This document shows, one piece after another, positions 24,730 through 33,566 of a DNA stretch of 64,000 nt (positions are counted from its first letter, which is position 1; each line of letters begins with the position of its first letter). A program made the translations under genes and the position numbers. A model generated the notes under the pieces. It ran no database searches and was not told the DNA's origin. It was given only the letters and a program-made list of their open reading frames with translations. Origin of the DNA: a virus. The stretch covers positions 62,001-126,000 of the IMG/VR virus record IMGVR_UViG_3300009185_000001; one strand, 5' to 3'.

Positions 24730-25827
24730 TTACTCTTCTTTTTTAAATCTTAGTTCTGTTTTCAATTTCTCTTCCAAAAGCGGAAGAATTCTTGCCCAAA
24801 CTGCATCATCATCTTTAAAATCCTTATAAAACCCAATAATTTCTTCTCCCAAAGCATATCGATGTCCTTGTTTATGGACAATATTATATCCTTCGGCCAT
24901 TTCCAAGAGTCCAGAGTACTTAGAAATACCTGTTCTAAAATTTAAATACATCTCTGCTTCCAAGAATGGAGGTACAAATCGATTTTTAGTAGTCAATGCC
25001 CTCATCGTAAGACCATTAACGTCTTTTGATAGCGGTGTTGTTTCGTCAGAAGCATTTTTATTGTCTGATTTACCGACTCTTTCTTGCTTGGTTGACATTT
25101 GAACTAATACAGAAGACATATAAAGCGGTCCAGAACCTCCAGATTGGCTTTTTACTAGAGTTGGATACATTGCACCGGGATTGTCATAGGTATGATTAGT
25201 GAAAACAACCGGACAATTTGCCTTTGCTGCTGCATGTGTGATTGCTCTCAGCATACTTTTCAAACTAACTGCTCTTGCACCCATGTCTGCGGAATCTTTA
25301 CCATCATCAATAATCTTTGCTTCTCTAGCAGATATCAAATTTCCCAAAGAATCAATCGCTAACATAATTTTGCCTTGTAGACCACTATCTACAACTGATT
25401 TTAAGAATTTTACGATTTGGTTCCTGCATTCTTCGATAATTTCAATCGGACAATGCTTGATTTTTGAAGAATCACATCCCAATGACTCAGCGGTTTCTTT
25501 ATCCAAAGCATTTTCAGTATCGAAATACACCACATGCATTCCTTTTTTTTGTGCATTGGCCATTATTTTATTAACCATCAAAGTTTTTCCACATGCTTGT
25601 GGACCTGCAAACCCAGTTATTCTTCCTACTGGTATTCCACCATACAAAGAACCAGATATAATAGCATTTAATGCCATACATCCAGTATCCACCCATTCTT
25701 TTACAGTAGATAGTGTGTTTTCATCCAAAAATTGAGCATCTGGATTCAAATCATCAAGGATTTTGAATGCGTCTTTGATATCGCCACTTAGTTCTGTTTC
25801 GTCTGTTTCGTTTTTTCTTTTAGCCAT
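24730..25827 (-). CDS. uvsX: RecA-like recombinase UvsX
   Basis: A 365-residue protein (T4 UvsX is 391 aa). After an acidic N-terminal region the core has KEWVDTGCMALNAIISGSLYGG, Walker A GPQACGKT (75-82), VVYFDTENALD, a Walker B IMLAIDSLGNLISA, and VVFTNHTYD. It forms presynaptic filaments for recombination-dependent replication with UvsY, gp32 and UvsW, all present in the window. The gene stands behind a strong terminator of the preceding gene, so it likely has its own promoter. Confidence 0.93.
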   Translation of the reverse strand: MAKRKNETDETELSGDIKDAFKILDDLNPDAQFLDENTLSTVKEWVDTGCMALNAIISGSLYGGIPVGRITGFAGPQACGKTLMVNKIMANAQKKGMHVVYFDTENALDKETAESLGCDSSKIKHCPIEIIEECRNQIVKFLKSVVDSGLQGKIMLAIDSLGNLISAREAKIIDDGKDSADMGARAVSLKSMLRAITHAAAKANCPVVFTNHTYDNPGAMYPTLVKSQSGGSGPLYMSSVLVQMSTKQERVGKSDNKNASDETTPLSKDVNGLTMRALTTKNRFVPPFLEAEMYLNFRTGISKYSGLLEMAEGYNIVHKQGHRYALGEEIIGFYKDFKDDDAVWARILPLLEEKLKTELRFKKEE

Positions 25828-25842
25828 GTTAGTATTATAAAC

Positions 25843-25879
25843 AAAAAACCTAGAAAGTCAAAAACTTTCTAGGTTTTTT
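25843..25879 (-). terminator. Rho-independent terminator ahead of uvsX
   Basis: A perfect 16-bp stem, AAAAAACCTAGAAAGT and its complement, around a 5-base loop, with the A/T ends forming U-runs on both strands. It lies 23 bases after the stop of the small gene at 25902-26300 and 16 bases before the uvsX ATG. On the minus strand it would end that gene's transcript. Confidence 0.85.
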
Positions 25880-25901
25880 TGTGTGTCAAACTAACTTTAA
25901 T

Positions 25902-26300
25902 CTATTCATCAAATAGATTAATGATAGTTGGGGATGGTTTTTCCCCTGATGAAGGTTGCGGTGGGGGTTGTGACGGTGCAGTGAATACATTGTTCTTATT
26001 AAACATCTGATCATACTGTGATTTTAAACGATAATCAAATGCATCAACATTTGTTTCTGTAATACTTGCCTTTTTATAAAAGGCAAGAGAGTCACTAGCC
26101 TTGTCTCCCAAGAATTCTCTAAAAATAATTGGAAATAGCTTAACAGACATTCTACCCATTTGATCTTGTTGCTCAACGTGTAGAATAACTGGATTTTTAA
26201 CAGCCAGAATTTGTTCTGTGGTTTGTGTATCTTCTCGTTCTCCGATAACTGTTCTGCCAACGGTGTCGAGAATTGCGATGAATTTATTTTGTGTTTCCAT
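25902..26300 (-). CDS. Conserved-type hypothetical protein upstream of uvsX
   Basis: A 132-residue protein. Residues 5-70 form a beta-rich domain (FIAILDTVGRTVIGE, VKNPVILHVEQ, MSVKLFPIIFREFL) that I remember from T4-like phages without a named function. Residues 100-125 are a Pro/Ser/Gln linker and the protein ends IINLFDE. That tail resembles short clamp-binding peptides, such as the NLFDLF end of gp43 encoded just upstream, which would link it to gp45; this is inference. Confidence 0.65.
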   Translation of the reverse strand: METQNKFIAILDTVGRTVIGEREDTQTTEQILAVKNPVILHVEQQDQMGRMSVKLFPIIFREFLGDKASDSLAFYKKASITETNVDAFDYRLKSQYDQMFNKNNVFTAPSQPPPQPSSGEKPSPTIINLFDE

Positions 26301-26318
26301 GTTGTTATATATTTTATA

Positions 26319-27038
26319 TTAATTTTCGGTTTTGTCAACTGGAAGATTCCAACTAATAATTTTTTTAATGTGATTTAAAAAATCAGTTTGAGATAATTTG
26401 TTTTTCATCCAATTACAAGTTTTACAGCATGTACAAACATTATTTTTAGTATAACCTAATCTATTATCTATTCTATCCAATCCATTACGTTTCCAAATAT
26501 TTAAATTGCTAGATTTTGAATTATTACTTTCAATACTACCGCAATAAAAACATTTTTTTTCGCATAAAAAAACAAAATCACGAAAATTTAAAGAAAATTT
26601 TAAATTTCTATTTTTAGCATTTGATTTATACGAATTATACGTTTTAATTTTAGATGATTTTTTATCGGGATCACATCTACATCCTAAAAATTTTTTTCTC
26701 TTTAGTGCTGTTGCTCTGATTTTATATTCTTTTTTGCAATCTATACATTCACATAAATACAAATGACCCTGTTTACCATTACTTTTTGAATTTTTTTCTA
26801 AAAGTTTTAAAACTTTTAATTTTCCAAAAAAATTATCAGTTAAATCATTCCAAAAATCTTTTTTACAACCACAAGATATTTGTTTTTTTAAAAAATGACT
26901 TTGTATTATTGTTTCTTTACCACAATTACACAAACATCTAATATTAGAATGTTTTCCACTTTTATTAGAAGGTATTATCTCTAATACCGTTAAATTTTGA
27001 AATTTTTGATTTAAATGTATACTGCATCGTCTACCCAT
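26319..27038 (-). CDS. Free-standing HNH homing endonuclease
   Basis: A 239-residue protein with two Cys-rich parts in the N-terminal half (CLCNCG, CGCKKDF, CECIDCKKEY, GCRCD), then an HNH nuclease at about 165-215: CFYCGS, NGLDRIDNRLGYTKNN and CCKTCNWMKN. Zinc-ribbon-plus-HNH proteins of this sort are common free-standing mobile genes in T-even genomes. It is inserted between thyX and the gene at 25902-26300. TATAAATA at 27045-27052 sits just before its ATG. Composition looks even more AT- and Lys/Asn-rich than its neighbours, in keeping with transfer. Confidence 0.85.
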   Translation of the reverse strand: MGRRCSIHLNQKFQNLTVLEIIPSNKSGKHSNIRCLCNCGKETIIQSHFLKKQISCGCKKDFWNDLTDNFFGKLKVLKLLEKNSKSNGKQGHLYLCECIDCKKEYKIRATALKRKKFLGCRCDPDKKSSKIKTYNSYKSNAKNRNLKFSLNFRDFVFLCEKKCFYCGSIESNNSKSSNLNIWKRNGLDRIDNRLGYTKNNVCTCCKTCNWMKNKLSQTDFLNHIKKIISWNLPVDKTEN

Positions 27039-27044
27039 ATAAAA

Positions 27045-27052
27045 TATTTATA
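27045..27052 (-). promoter_or_regulatory. Candidate late promoter before the HNH gene
   Basis: Exact T4 late-promoter octamer TATAAATA on the minus strand, 6 bases upstream of the ATG at 27038. The octamer is frequent by chance in AT-rich DNA, so position is the main support. Confidence 0.35.
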
Positions 27053-27076
27053 CTAAATGCTACAAATTACATACAT

Positions 27077-27742
27077 TTACATAAAATTTCCTTTAAATTC
27101 GTTAAAATTATTTAATGCACTTGTTGTATTTGGAAATATTTCTGAAATTATTTTTGATATTTCTAATGCAATTTCTCTATGTTCTAGTTGTGTATTTTCT
27201 TCCAACCTCACGTTGAAGTAAGAAATCCAGGAACGAAGATTTCCGGTCATATAAAGTGTAGTCTGAGTACAAAGAGGAAGCAACATTCTTGCACATTCTC
27301 TTGCTGCACCCTTTTCTAACAAATTTTCATATAAAGAAACTCCTTCTACAATGTGTGATTTCAGCCTTTCCAAGTCCTCTTCGGAAAGATCCAACATATC
27401 ACTACTGGATTGTCTATTTTTATCTGCTTGTTTTCTTATGTTAAAAGATTCTAATGACGTGATTGTGCTATATCTCTGACTAAATTCTTGAAAACAAAAG
27501 CTTCTATGCCGAAGAATCTGAGCAGCAATCGCTCTTGAGGTGACAATTTGGAACGTCAAAGAAACTTGTTCAAAAGGAGACCAATGTTTATGCTTAATTA
27601 AGTACTTCAACAATTTTGGAGCAGTTTCAGTATTCATTTGATTGCTAGGGTTAGAGACTCTAGCAATATAGCTGATTAAATCTTCAGCGGATAGTAATCC
27701 TTCGACTAGTGGTTGTGTTATGCTTATTAGTTGTACTTCCAT
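27077..27742 (-). CDS. thyX: Flavin-dependent thymidylate synthase ThyX
   Basis: A 221-residue protein with the ThyX signature RHRSFCFQEFS (78-88, RHRx7S) followed by QRYS. KHWSPFEQVSLTF near 52, ARECARMLLP near 145 and NLRSWISYFNVRL near 165 are family-typical. It makes dTMP from dUMP with methylene-tetrahydrofolate, FAD and NADPH, for phage DNA synthesis. T4 uses the unrelated ThyA type. It lies 55 bases downstream of the polymerase gene, on the same strand. Confidence 0.93.
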   Translation of the reverse strand: MEVQLISITQPLVEGLLSAEDLISYIARVSNPSNQMNTETAPKLLKYLIKHKHWSPFEQVSLTFQIVTSRAIAAQILRHRSFCFQEFSQRYSTITSLESFNIRKQADKNRQSSSDMLDLSEEDLERLKSHIVEGVSLYENLLEKGAARECARMLLPLCTQTTLYMTGNLRSWISYFNVRLEENTQLEHREIALEISKIISEIFPNTTSALNNFNEFKGNFM

Positions 27743-27751
27743 AAATAAAAT

Positions 27752-27825
27752 TATAAATTAATTTACAAATAAATCAAATAAATTTTTGTTATATAAATTA
27801 ATTGCCAAATAAATCAAATAAATTT
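27752..27825 (-). repeat. 34-bp near-perfect direct repeat at the gp43 3' end
   Basis: Copy 27792-27825 contains the last codons of the polymerase (NLFDLFGN and stop); copy 27752-27785 repeats it 40 bases further downstream with two adjacent differences. The second copy lies outside any gene, in the gap before thyX. The 40-base period is not a multiple of three. Confidence 0.8.
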
Positions 27826-30374
27826 GTATGTGTTTCGAGTGTAATTTGAGGAAGATCCCATCCTATGCAATCATAAAGACGCTTTACGGGAGGGGTTACA
27901 CTCTTATCAAACATCTTTGAATGATTGATAGTAAAAATATGATTAAATTCTGTAGGAAACTCATCTAAGAATGCCATTGAAGTGAAATTAAAAGCATTTT
28001 TAGACGGATAAAACCATTTAATCTTTATTCCGCTACCAATGGCTTCGTATCTTCCCTCCAAATCAAAATGTTTTAACATATTATTAAAATATATAGCACC
28101 CTTCGCATGAACTGGTGTGCCTAATCCAATTTTTCCATCAGATGTTATCTTTTTTTTCTGTTTTTCTATATCAGATATTTTGCTTCTGAATGCAATGTCA
28201 GCTATAGGAAAATTACAGAATTGTTGATAGGCAGATTTTAAAATTTTATTAGAAGCTTCTTTGTCTTGTGATAAAATTGCAGATTCGATTACATTTTTAA
28301 TCAAATCCTTTGTTGCATCTGAAAAGGATGATCGAACAACTTCTACCCCAACATATTTAAACGGTTTTTTTGGGACAACCCCCTCCGATTCCAATACATG
28401 CATTATGTATCTTTTCTTTTCCATGAACACCGCCACATCACATATTGCTTCCTGCTTAAAAATAAATCTAGGATCTGTTGATTTTAGTTCAGACTTAGAC
28501 CATTCAATAATTCCCTTATTTAAATAATCCCCGATTTCATTAATAATAGAATATGATTCATCAGTAATTTTATTATTCGCTAACAATTCTACATTAAAAT
28601 GATCTAAGACAGGTTGAATAGAAAAATAACAACTGTCCGTATCTCCATATTTATAAATAGCAGATTTTTCACACTGAACATTCTTGCTTTTTACATATTC
28701 ATAGACAATTTCCGATGCTTGTTTAACCACTGCCTGACCTGTTAATGTAATGCTTGCTGCATGATCAATATCAAACAATGGAGAATACTTTTGACCAAAA
28801 ACTCCATAAATAGAATTCAAAATTAATTTATACACATTTTGTATGGTATCTAAATCCATGATCCTCTCTTCTATTTTAGATACTTCAGCAGGATCTTTGA
28901 TTTTTTTAGATTCTTTTGACAAAGAAATCATTTTATTTTTAGCATTTACACGTTCTTGATATAATCTATCGATAAATTTTGGAACAACACCCTTGAACTT
29001 TTGTGTATACAGAACATTATACTTCGATATAGAAATTTCTTCTTTCTTTAAAAGTTTTTGAAACTTCTCTTCTTCTAGAATAAAACTTTTTCCATTTGAA
29101 AGTTTTAAAGTATAGTTATTATTTTCTACATTTGTAATTCTTCCAATTTTAGTTTCTGGAGAAACGTTTAACGATATGATTGTATTTGGATATAGGCTGT
29201 TTGCGTCATAACTAACCACCGCTTTGCTCAATCCCCTTTCCGGATCGTGTACATAACCACCGACATATTCTGAAATCACATCTTCATTCTTAAATGTTGG
29301 TATGATCATATTATCTTTAGACGCCTGATTAGCTATTGCACCTGTAATAAGAGACACCTTTCCCATTGATTGTTCAAATTGGATGAATCCTTTATAAGAA
29401 ACATTTCTAATAAGGTTCAAATATTTTAATTTCTCATCTAATTTTACAAGAAGCCTTACGTCTTGAATGTTATAATCTACAAACTTGTCCCAATCCATAT
29501 CTGATAACGTGGAAAGATTAGTTGCTCCGATATTAACCTTTGTTTCGCCTAGCTCATACTGTCCGATATATCCAAGTGAATACGATTCCCTATCATTCCT
29601 AGAAAATGTTTTATATGCTTCCATATAATCGATACAACTCAATCCTCGTATATACCAACGATTGATTTGTTTTCCAAATTTATCAATTCCTACATTTTCT
29701 CTATAATAAATTTGATTTACCGGAGACATTTTAGCCGCTTCCTCGTCTCCTACAACATCGCTGAAGCGTCTCATGATATATGGAATATCGAATCCGCTAG
29801 AATTCCAACCTACTAGCATGTCTGGTGGTTCCTTTTCCCAAAAAGAAAGAAATTTTTGAATTAATTGTGATTCGCTAGCACAATAAAAGTATTTTACATT
29901 CGTATCTATTGGATTATATTTCTTCGTTCCCCAAGTATAGAATGTTTTGTCTAAAGAATTGTAAATTGTTATTAGATTGATGGGATCTGCTGCCTTTTCA
30001 GGAACAGGAAATGAACCTGTAGAATATGTTTCGATATCGAAGAAGTAAATCTTAAGAGGATTTTGACCAAATTCTGGTTTATCAATTTCATCCTTATAGG
30101 TACTCAATAAAAATTCTTGCTCACAACCAATATTATGAAACAATCTTTTAATAGGAGTTTCATTTACGTATTTGTTTCTCTCGAACTGATTCTTGAAGGT
30201 GAGCTTCTTTAAAGAAGTATTAAAAATAGATACCGCATCTGCACTTTGAGAAGATTCCACATAAAGATATGGTTCATAACTAGTCTCAATCTTAATTCTA
30301 TTGCCCAATTCATCCCATGTCCATAGGTGAATCAGCTGTTGTCTTCCATCATAAAAAATATTTCGCCATGCCAT
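27798..30374 (-). CDS. gp43: DNA polymerase gp43 (family B)
   Basis: An 858-residue polymerase (T4 gp43 is 898 aa). The 3'-5' exonuclease has FFDIET (Asp113, Glu115) and FVDYNIQDV near 298-306. The polymerase domain has YDANSLYP (389-396), KLILNSIYGVFG (516-527) and KYGDTDS (575-581). The C-terminus NLFDLFGN matches the clamp-binding tail position known in T4 gp43. It replicates the genome with gp45. The ATG at 30374 lies inside an inverted repeat (30369-30408) that may regulate its translation. The gene is intact, with no intron or intein. Confidence 0.97.
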   Translation of the reverse strand: MAWRNIFYDGRQQLIHLWTWDELGNRIKIETSYEPYLYVESSQSADAVSIFNTSLKKLTFKNQFERNKYVNETPIKRLFHNIGCEQEFLLSTYKDEIDKPEFGQNPLKIYFFDIETYSTGSFPVPEKAADPINLITIYNSLDKTFYTWGTKKYNPIDTNVKYFYCASESQLIQKFLSFWEKEPPDMLVGWNSSGFDIPYIMRRFSDVVGDEEAAKMSPVNQIYYRENVGIDKFGKQINRWYIRGLSCIDYMEAYKTFSRNDRESYSLGYIGQYELGETKVNIGATNLSTLSDMDWDKFVDYNIQDVRLLVKLDEKLKYLNLIRNVSYKGFIQFEQSMGKVSLITGAIANQASKDNMIIPTFKNEDVISEYVGGYVHDPERGLSKAVVSYDANSLYPNTIISLNVSPETKIGRITNVENNNYTLKLSNGKSFILEEEKFQKLLKKEEISISKYNVLYTQKFKGVVPKFIDRLYQERVNAKNKMISLSKESKKIKDPAEVSKIEERIMDLDTIQNVYKLILNSIYGVFGQKYSPLFDIDHAASITLTGQAVVKQASEIVYEYVKSKNVQCEKSAIYKYGDTDSCYFSIQPVLDHFNVELLANNKITDESYSIINEIGDYLNKGIIEWSKSELKSTDPRFIFKQEAICDVAVFMEKKRYIMHVLESEGVVPKKPFKYVGVEVVRSSFSDATKDLIKNVIESAILSQDKEASNKILKSAYQQFCNFPIADIAFRSKISDIEKQKKKITSDGKIGLGTPVHAKGAIYFNNMLKHFDLEGRYEAIGSGIKIKWFYPSKNAFNFTSMAFLDEFPTEFNHIFTINHSKMFDKSVTPPVKRLYDCIGWDLPQITLETHTNLFDLFGN

Positions 30375-30408
30375 GTTTCTAAGATATCATACTCCTAGAA
30401 ACATGGCA
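30369..30408 (-). promoter_or_regulatory. Inverted repeat overlapping the gp43 start codon, candidate translational operator
   Basis: A perfect 13-bp inverted repeat (TGCCATGTTTCTA at 30369-30381 and its complement at 30396-30408) with a 14-base loop. On the minus-strand mRNA the 3' arm contains the gp43 ATG, so the hairpin would bury the start codon. T4 and RB69 gp43 are known to repress their own translation through an operator hairpin at the ribosome-binding site. No U-run follows, so it does not look like a terminator. Confidence 0.6.
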
Positions 30409-30414
30409 AGTATT

Positions 30415-31734
30415 TTATACCTTTTGATCAGGATTTAGTTTTATAAGAGTTGAAGACATTTCATTTCGTTCCTTGGAACCCCACGGAGTCGTATACAAGG
30501 CTTCATACTCGTCCAAATGGTCTTCTAGCCATAATTTATCGGTAAACTCTCTAGCCCTTTCGGAATATTTCATATATCTACCAACATCAGAGGTAATATG
30601 TTCCAGTTGAGAGATGAGATCCCTGCCATCATCAAATTTAAACGCTGCTTCTTCATAGGTACAAAGGTTTTGATACGTACCCGGAAGTCCCAAAGCACCA
30701 GATTCCACCATTTTAATGTTGCTCTTCGATTTATTAAAAACATTATCAACCAAAGGAGCAAAAGTTGCATTGCATCCCGCATCATACAAGGCTTTTGGAA
30801 GATCCAAAAGTGCAGACCAGTTAATAAACTCCATTTCACCATTATCAATGAATGGTTTTACTGCAAGTGGGTAACAACCCTTCCAAACAAACTTAAATTT
30901 CTTTCTAGCCTTGATAATTTCATCAACAACATGATGGAAATCATCTTTCATTCCAGTTCTATTCGTAGTGTCGATGTGTGTTCCAGAACCTGCATATAAA
31001 ATTCTAGGACGCTTTTTGTTTTTATCATATAGTTTTTCTATACGTTCCTTGTGATAAAATCTATCTAACCAAAATTTAGGAGCATAATTTGGAATAACCG
31101 TAATATTTTTATTACCAGTCTTATTAATATAATAATCCTTCATGTATTGACATGTTACGGTAATTTCATCCATCATTCCCATTATTTTAAGAATATTATC
31201 TACAATAGTTTGATCAGTAAATGCATCTTTACATCTGTTATAGTCTGGAATGTCATCTCTGAAGACGATATCATCGACTTCATATAGCAATCTGTATCCA
31301 AAATTTGATTGAGCCTTCTTTAACTCTCCGATAAATGCTGCTTGTGCTGGTGTAGCCTGTCTTTGCATTCTAATGGACTTTATATTTTGATAAAACCTAA
31401 GATCTAACACCATACTAGTCAATCCAGTAATAATTGCCTTGTTATAGCTATTCAAACAAAATTCCGGCCAAATCATTCTCCAGTTACCACACCCACCGTA
31501 GTCCGCATAGTAATTTATGCTCCTAGGCAATCCAGCTTCAGGCATTTCAACAGGAGCAGGAGCAGGTACTTTTACTGGTTTCAACTCAACATAGCTATAC
31601 TTGGGCATTCCAAGCGGAGAAGCATTGGGTAAATTTGGTATACCACCATTTACAAACGAATATTCATACACAATACTGTTTGAATTATCTACTGCTTTCT
31701 TATCCAAGGTTTCAGATCCTTTTATTTTTATCAT
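30415..31734 (-). CDS. Glycosyltransferase (GT4-like, GT-B)
   Basis: A 439-residue protein. The N-terminal 90 residues are Pro-rich with MPEAGLPRSINYYADYGGCGNWR; from 100 a GT-B-like architecture follows, with LLYEVDDIVF near 150, ITVIPNYAPKFW near 215, RPRILYAGSGTHIDTTNR near 245 and FAPLVDNVFNKSKSNIKMVESGALGLPG near 345-372, the usual acceptor/donor-loop pattern. It probably transfers a sugar from a nucleotide donor; acceptor unknown. It lies between gp46 and gp43, upstream of the gp43 operator-like hairpin, and may share a transcript with gp46. Confidence 0.75.
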   Translation of the reverse strand: MIKIKGSETLDKKAVDNSNSIVYEYSFVNGGIPNLPNASPLGMPKYSYVELKPVKVPAPAPVEMPEAGLPRSINYYADYGGCGNWRMIWPEFCLNSYNKAIITGLTSMVLDLRFYQNIKSIRMQRQATPAQAAFIGELKKAQSNFGYRLLYEVDDIVFRDDIPDYNRCKDAFTDQTIVDNILKIMGMMDEITVTCQYMKDYYINKTGNKNITVIPNYAPKFWLDRFYHKERIEKLYDKNKKRPRILYAGSGTHIDTTNRTGMKDDFHHVVDEIIKARKKFKFVWKGCYPLAVKPFIDNGEMEFINWSALLDLPKALYDAGCNATFAPLVDNVFNKSKSNIKMVESGALGLPGTYQNLCTYEEAAFKFDDGRDLISQLEHITSDVGRYMKYSERAREFTDKLWLEDHLDEYEALYTTPWGSKERNEMSSTLIKLNPDQKV

Positions 31735-31753
31735 AATATACTCTATACTAACA

Positions 31754-31773
31754 TTGATTTACATATAAATCAA
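31754..31773 (-). other. Short inverted repeat at the gp46 stop
   Basis: TTGATTTA and TAAATCAA around a CATA loop, spanning the gp46 stop codon (31770-31772). Only 8 bp and AT-rich, no U-run; function uncertain. Confidence 0.35.
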
Positions 31774-33566
31774 GAAACTATAGTTGTTTTTCCATTTTTC
31801 TTCTGTAATTCAATAATATTACTAAAATTTGTGTTTATTGCAGCTTTATTGTGTGAAATTACGTAGATAGCTTCTTCAAATTTTTCTGATCTTTCCTTTA
31901 AAACATCAAAAACTTTTAATACTCCATTTTCATCTAAAGCAGAGTCAAATAACTCATCATACATGCTAATATTAAATGAAATGCCAGTCTGCATTCTTAA
32001 AATATCTTGAAACATGAATAATATTGCAATATCTATTCTTTTTCGTTCTCCTCCACTAAAATTAAAGTAAGAACACTCCTTTGAATTTGAATTATAGATT
32101 GTTTCTTCAAACATTTCATTAAAATAGCAAGTACAGGGAGCACCTAATGTTTTTAAATAATAATTTAACTGTGCATTCAAGACAGAAAGCATTTTTTTAA
32201 CAATAAAGGTTTTAACACCTTCTTCTGAAACAACAAATTTTGCGTTTTCTAGAATTAAAAGTTGTTTTTGAAGTTTTTGTAATTTTTCTTCAGTTTCTAC
32301 TATCTCTTTTTCAATTTTTTCTATAAAATCAAATACGCTATCCTTTGTATTCTTAATTTGTTCTATTTCACTCAATATTTCATCATTTCTAGTCTGCAAA
32401 TGACCTATTTCTTGTGAAGTCAACAGCAATTTTTGTATATCTTTATCTGTTAAGTCGATAAAATTCTTAGTTTCTCGAATTGCCGTTTTTATTTTGACTT
32501 TTTTTTCTGCTATTACGGAAATTTCTCCATTTGTATCTGATTGCAGAGTTAAATTATTTTTTAAATTTTCTTTTAATTGTTCTAAATCAACGCAGGAATC
32601 ATCAAAATCATATTTTCTTTTACACGTTGGACATATTCCAGTCTTTTCTTCGATAGATTTTATTTCATCCTTTGAATTTTTTACTTTAAAATCATTCGTC
32701 AACTGTTCTTTTAACTTTTCTTGTAATTTTGTTTCGGTTTTTTCTAAACCATCTTCTAATTTTATAAAAAATTCTTTTTTATTTTCAATTTCTTCTCTTT
32801 TTGTTTTAATTTCTTCTTCTATTGAGGAATTGTTTGAAAATATATTAATTTTTTCAGTATTGGATTGAATTTTTTCCAATAAATTTGTTATCTTATCTTC
32901 TTTTATTTTTTTATTTTTTTCTATTTGCTCTTGATATAGATTTAAATTTTTATTCTGTGTATTAAATGAAGATGCTAATATATCATTTTCTTTTTTGTAT
33001 TCATTGTAATGCGATCTAACTTTTAACAACATTTCACTGAAAATTCCCAAATTTAAAATACCTTCTACAAATTTTCGTTTGTCTATCTTTTTCTGAGCCA
33101 TAAATGGCATCGTATTGTTTGCAGTCATTATCACTGCATTCTGGAATACCTCTTCATTTGCTCCTATTAGCTCTTTAATGCGTTCATCGGTCTTGGGCAT
33201 TGTAGATAGCGTTACATCCTCATCATCTTTAAACAGAGAGACTTTATTAGGCTCTAACGAGCGAATAATTTTATAATTATTTGTAGTTTCTCCCTCTTTT
33301 AGGGAAAATGTCAAAGTAACTTCACAATCCTTTTTTGATTGATTGTGGATTATTTTGTCTTTTTTGATTTCTCTAGTCGTGGAACCAAATAGCACCCAAT
33401 ATATAGACTCTATAATAGAACTTTTTCCGACACCATTCCTACCAGAATTGTCGCAATTTGTCCCTGTTATAAGATTTGTTCCGTTTTTAAACTCTAAACA
33501 AACTTCTTGCTCTCCTATAGATAGAAAATTTTTTATAAAAATCTTCTCAAATAAAATTTTTTTCAC
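31770..33566 (-). CDS. gp46: Recombination nuclease subunit gp46 (SbcC/Rad50-like)
   Basis: A 598-residue SMC-like ATPase (T4 gp46 is 560 aa) starting at GTG 33566. Walker A GRNGVGKS is at 42-49, two long coiled coils (about 190-300 and 325-440) flank the zinc hook CPTC (312-315), and the C-terminal lobe has the signature FSGGERKRIDIAI and Walker B MYDELFDSALDE. With gp47 it resects double-strand breaks for recombination-dependent replication. In T4, 47 and 46 are adjacent; here about 10 kb of glycosylation genes separate them. The residue plan is complete, so it should be active. Confidence 0.93.
   Translation of the reverse strand: MKKILFEKIFIKNFLSIGEQEVCLEFKNGTNLITGTNCDNSGRNGVGKSSIIESIYWVLFGSTTREIKKDKIIHNQSKKDCEVTLTFSLKEGETTNNYKIIRSLEPNKVSLFKDDEDVTLSTMPKTDERIKELIGANEEVFQNAVIMTANNTMPFMAQKKIDKRKFVEGILNLGIFSEMLLKVRSHYNEYKKENDILASSFNTQNKNLNLYQEQIEKNKKIKEDKITNLLEKIQSNTEKINIFSNNSSIEEEIKTKREEIENKKEFFIKLEDGLEKTETKLQEKLKEQLTNDFKVKNSKDEIKSIEEKTGICPTCKRKYDFDDSCVDLEQLKENLKNNLTLQSDTNGEISVIAEKKVKIKTAIRETKNFIDLTDKDIQKLLLTSQEIGHLQTRNDEILSEIEQIKNTKDSVFDFIEKIEKEIVETEEKLQKLQKQLLILENAKFVVSEEGVKTFIVKKMLSVLNAQLNYYLKTLGAPCTCYFNEMFEETIYNSNSKECSYFNFSGGERKRIDIAILFMFQDILRMQTGISFNISMYDELFDSALDENGVLKVFDVLKERSEKFEEAIYVISHNKAAINTNFSNIIELQKKNGKTTIVS

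Noticed and set aside
25199-25735. 178-aa plus-strand frame opposite uvsX
   Set aside because: uvsX is unambiguous on the other strand; the antisense product has no family features.
30369-30408. The inverted repeat as a rho-independent terminator for the 30415 gene
   Set aside because: No U-run follows on the minus strand; the 3' arm is part of the gp43 coding start.
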